A DNA stretch of 64,000 nt, taken from Phormidesmis priestleyi Ana (GTDB lineage: Bacteria > Cyanobacteriota > Cyanobacteriia > Phormidesmidales > Phormidesmidaceae). The translations under genes and the position numbers were made by a program. The notes beneath the pieces are model-generated. The model did not search any database and was not told the origin of the DNA. It saw only the letters and a program-made list of their open reading frames with translations. The stretch covers positions 124,001 through 188,000 of the forward strand of contig LJZR01000006.1 in assembly GCA_001314865.1 (NCBI GenBank), in the 5' to 3' direction. Each line of letters begins with the position of its first letter. Within the stretch, counting starts at the first letter, position 1. Positions 61,472 through 64,000 of this stretch are shown piece after piece.

Positions 61472-61796
61472 ACAAAAGTCTCCTTTTTGTTGCTTTTCGT
61501 AACTCTCATAAGCCTAACTTTAGTAACAGTTTTTTTCGTCTAGCAAAAGAGAGAGAGAAAACGAACAATTAGCAGAAAACACTATACCGTTAGACGGCAT
61601 CGCCGTTTATTGAGCACCGTTGGGCAATCACTTACAAAGCATCAAGCAGCCTTAAGCATATTTTCCCCTAAACAAACTTACACAGACGTATTTAGCCTTA
61701 TTGGCTAAATATCCTGTGCTTTGCCGTTCTGGGAATTATTTACAGGGACCCGGCCTATAGGGTTCTAATTTCCAGACTTCTCAAGTTGATTTCGCT
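61472..61796. other. Divergent intergenic region with a hairpin
   Basis: About 325 bases upstream of the cyclase gene. TATTTAGCC (61689-61697), loop TTATT, GGCTAAATA (61703-61711) forms a 9-bp hairpin about 85 bp before the ATG. It may be regulatory; no gene here. Confidence 0.5.
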
Positions 61797-63500
61797 ATGT
61801 TTCTTCGAGAGCATCCCCATATTGCAATTTTTTGCCTCACAGCGGTGGTCGCTAGCTGTGTGGCAATTATCGCTTGGGCTCGTCGAGAAACGGCTCCGGC
61901 GACTCGTCCCTTCACTGGATTGATGATGGCGATCGCAGCCTATGCCACGGCAGCAGCAGCTAACGCCGCTACATTTTCCCTATGGCCCAGCGTGGTTTGG
62001 GCCACCTTAGAATATATTGCTTCCAACAGCGTGATCGCGCTCTACTTGATATTTACCCTCCAGTTTTCGGGTTACCAGCGCTGGCGACAACCCAAAAGAC
62101 GACTGTTGCTTTGGCTACTGCCAGTATTCAACATGCTTTTGGTAATCACAAACCACTGGCATCATCTGGTTTGGACACAGTGGCATGTACCAACCGAGGC
62201 AGGGCAGCTGGTGACGGCCAGCCATGGCATTGGTTATTTTTGGATTGCGGCCTGTTTTTATATCTATGTCGTCACAGGGTCATCGCTGGTAGCCAGAGTT
62301 GCCATCAACGCTTCGAACCTATATCGCAAGCAAGCGATAGTGATTATAGCAAGCGCCTGTCCGCCGATTGTTGCAGGCAGCCTATATGTTCTAGAAATTG
62401 TGCCGCTGGGCTTTAATATTTTGCCACTGAGCTTTTTGTTTACCGGGCTTATTTACTTTGCGAGTCTTTTTCGCTGGCGACTGTTCGACCTGCTGCCAAT
62501 TGCCCGCGATGTATTAATTGAGCACATCAGCGATGGTGTCATCGTGCTCGATAGCCAGAACCGAGTGATTGATCTTAATCTTGCGGCCCAGCGCTATATA
62601 AACCTGGGCTATCACTTTAATGGGATTAAGCACAGAATTAAGCATGAAATTAAAGCAACGGTCTCACCATTGCCCACTGGGATGCCTACGGTGAGCGCAG
62701 TAGGCGAACATTTAAACCAAGTGCTCAGCCATTGGCCCGAAATTATCCACTGCTGCCACGCTGAGGGCGCTCCCCCTGTTGCAATTATTGAACGCATTCA
62801 TATCCCCTGCTACTTAGAGGTTCGGGTGAGTGATTTGTATCATTCAAATGCTCAGAGACCTGGACGGTTGGTGGTAATAAGAGACATTACCGAGCAGCAG
62901 CAGGCCCAGCGAAAGTTACAGCGATCAAACGCAGAGCTACAGGCTCAACTACGAGAGATTCAGCTGCTGCGCGACCAGCTTAAAGAACAGGCCATTCGCG
63001 ATCGCCTCACCGGCCTATTCAATCGCCGCTACTTTGAAGAGGCTATGCCAGCCGAGCTAGCCAAGTCGGCGCGTTCGGGCAGTCCGCTGACGATGGTACT
63101 CCTCGATATTGACCACTTTAAGCGGGTGAATGATTGCTACGGGCATCCCGCAGGCGACTACGCACTTGGCGTATTTGCAAAAACGGTGCGATCGCATATT
63201 CGCAAAAGCGATATCGCCTGCCGCTATGGTGGCGAAGAGTTTGTCATTGTCTTTCCCAACTTGCCGCTAAACGAAGCCTATAAACGAGCCGACCACATTC
63301 GACAGGCGTTTAAATCTACCCTGATTGAGTTTGAAGAATTTCGCTTTAGTGCCACAGTATCAATCGGCGTAGGCGCTTTTTCGGGCGGTAGCCAGAGTCA
63401 AGCTGATTTGCTCAGAGCCGTGGACCAAGCGCTTTATCAGGCCAAGGCCAAGGGGCGCGATCGCGTTGAAATCGCATCTGTAAAAAGCCTCAGCCTCTAA
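61797..63500 (+). CDS. Membrane diguanylate cyclase (7TM sensor, PAS-like, GGDEF)
   Basis: 567 residues. Seven N-terminal membrane helices (residues about 8-225) of the type seen in histidine-kinase 7TM sensors, a PAS-like segment (DGVIVLDSQNRVIDLNLAAQ), a coiled-coil (RSNAELQAQLREIQLLRDQL), then a GGDEF domain: RDRLTGLFNRRYFEEAM, DIDHFKRVNDCYGHPAGD and the active-site RYGGEEFVIVFP. The GGEEF variant is active in many enzymes. Makes the second messenger c-di-GMP. No inhibitory RxxD is obvious. Convergent with the response regulator. Confidence 0.94.
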   Translation: MFLREHPHIAIFCLTAVVASCVAIIAWARRETAPATRPFTGLMMAIAAYATAAAANAATFSLWPSVVWATLEYIASNSVIALYLIFTLQFSGYQRWRQPKRRLLLWLLPVFNMLLVITNHWHHLVWTQWHVPTEAGQLVTASHGIGYFWIAACFYIYVVTGSSLVARVAINASNLYRKQAIVIIASACPPIVAGSLYVLEIVPLGFNILPLSFLFTGLIYFASLFRWRLFDLLPIARDVLIEHISDGVIVLDSQNRVIDLNLAAQRYINLGYHFNGIKHRIKHEIKATVSPLPTGMPTVSAVGEHLNQVLSHWPEIIHCCHAEGAPPVAIIERIHIPCYLEVRVSDLYHSNAQRPGRLVVIRDITEQQQAQRKLQRSNAELQAQLREIQLLRDQLKEQAIRDRLTGLFNRRYFEEAMPAELAKSARSGSPLTMVLLDIDHFKRVNDCYGHPAGDYALGVFAKTVRSHIRKSDIACRYGGEEFVIVFPNLPLNEAYKRADHIRQAFKSTLIEFEEFRFSATVSIGVGAFSGGSQSQADLLRAVDQALYQAKAKGRDRVEIASVKSLSL

Positions 63501-63557
63501 ATAGCCCAAATCCTGCTGATTTCGGTGGAAATGGCTGTATAAGACTGGAAAAGAAAA

Positions 63558-64000
63558 CTACTCCGCTTGTCGAAAACGGTAGCCGACGCCGCGCACACTC
63601 TCAATCCAGCGACCTTGGCCTTTGGTGTCTATTTTTTTGCGCAGACGTTGAATGCATACATCTACGACATTGGTACTAGGGTTAAAATCATAGCCCCACA
63701 CATGTTCTAGCATTTGAGTGCGGGTGAATACTCGACCGGGCGATCGCATTAAATACTCCAGCAAATTAAACTCCCGAGTCGTCAACTCCACCTCCTGCAC
63801 CTCCTGCTGATCACCCTCAACCTGACACACAACCGTGCGCGTGATTCTATCAAGCTTAAAAGGGCCGACCGTCACCAGGTTCTGCCGCTCTCCTACACTA
63901 CGCCGCACCACCGCCTGAATACGGGCCACCAACTCTTCCACAAAAAAAGGCTTAGCAATATAGTCGTCTGCGCCCAGGTTCAACCCCTGCAACCGATCGT
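63558..64000 (-). CDS. OmpR/PhoB-type response regulator, N-terminus beyond the right edge
   Basis: Only the last 147 or so residues are in the window; the frame continues past base 64000 (DRLQGLNLGADDYIAKPF). Visible: the receiver C-terminal part with the conserved Lys in YIAKPF, then the winged-helix DNA-binding domain LTTREFNLLEYLMRSPGRVF, VWGYDFNPSTNVVDVCIQRL and the ending SVRGVGYRF. The Asp phosphorylation site is outside. Its histidine kinase is not in the window. Confidence 0.94.
   Translation of the reverse strand, partial: DRLQGLNLGADDYIAKPFFVEELVARIQAVVRRSVGERQNLVTVGPFKLDRITRTVVCQVEGDQQEVQEVELTTREFNLLEYLMRSPGRVFTRTQMLEHVWGYDFNPSTNVVDVCIQRLRKKIDTKGQGRWIESVRGVGYRFRQAE

Noticed and set aside
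1-64000. tRNA, rRNA, tmRNA, RNase P RNA
   Set aside because: I read the intergenic regions for cloverleaf motifs (TTCGA loop, CCA-type acceptor ends) and found none convincing; a tRNAscan-SE and Rfam run would settle it.

Overview
The window looks like a piece of a cyanobacterial chromosome, most likely from a filamentous Leptolyngbya/Phormidesmis-type organism. That is inferred from three things: very frequent HIP1 octamers (GCGATCGC), the divergent hfq/dapF pair typical of cyanobacteria, and lineage-typical families (ComFB c-di-GMP receptor, LabA-like NYN protein, low-temperature-induced secreted protein, CHASE2 kinases). I found no rRNA, tRNA, CRISPR array, insertion sequence or prophage. 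Genes are mixed on both strands, and most are housekeeping or envelope genes.

Layout. 1-9 kb: a CHASE2 Ser/Thr kinase cut by the window edge, a NYN protein, a small anti-sigma-like protein, a coiled-coil protein, a CPA1 Na+/H+ antiporter and recN. 9-20 kb: ABC1 kinase, a double-RCK potassium channel, mtnA with a flavin reductase, lipA, an L,D-transpeptidase, ComFB, an M23 peptidase, hfq and dapF. 20-32 kb: surE, a permease/TIGR03943/beta-propeller operon, a small XRE regulator, a large CapA-like protein, a class A beta-lactamase-like protein, a TrmJ-like methyltransferase and a DUF2256 protein. 32-36 kb: a HAD phosphatase, then a cobalamin riboswitch leading hupE and cobW, then a DMT exporter. 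36-43 kb: a five-gene polysaccharide operon on the minus strand (FAD oxidoreductase, three glycosyltransferases, flippase). 43.8-52 kb: trmFO, SDR, alpha/beta hydrolase, a phosphatase-like metalloenzyme, a second CPA1 antiporter, a lipid kinase and MscS. 52-61.5 kb: a run of poorly known envelope or stress proteins (DUF2267, DUF2294, CsbD-like, low-temperature-induced, a 1055-residue membrane protein with seven repeats, and three small proteins). 61.8-64 kb: a membrane diguanylate cyclase and an OmpR-type response regulator cut by the right edge.

The most unusual property is distributed. At about 30 loci there are short perfect or near-perfect tandem repeats, each with its own private sequence. 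Inside genes the periods are multiples of three (6, 12, 15 bp); between genes they are also 11, 13, 14 and 16 bp. One 14-bp duplication sits exactly at the start of the CPA1 antiporter and throws its natural ATG out of frame. The CapA-like protein carries four separate repeat blocks and seems to have lost the metal-binding residues of its family.

Two intergenic hairpins are perfect palindromes of 40 and 38 bp, the first with a HIP1 site at its tip. All family assignments were made by reading motifs; no database search was run.
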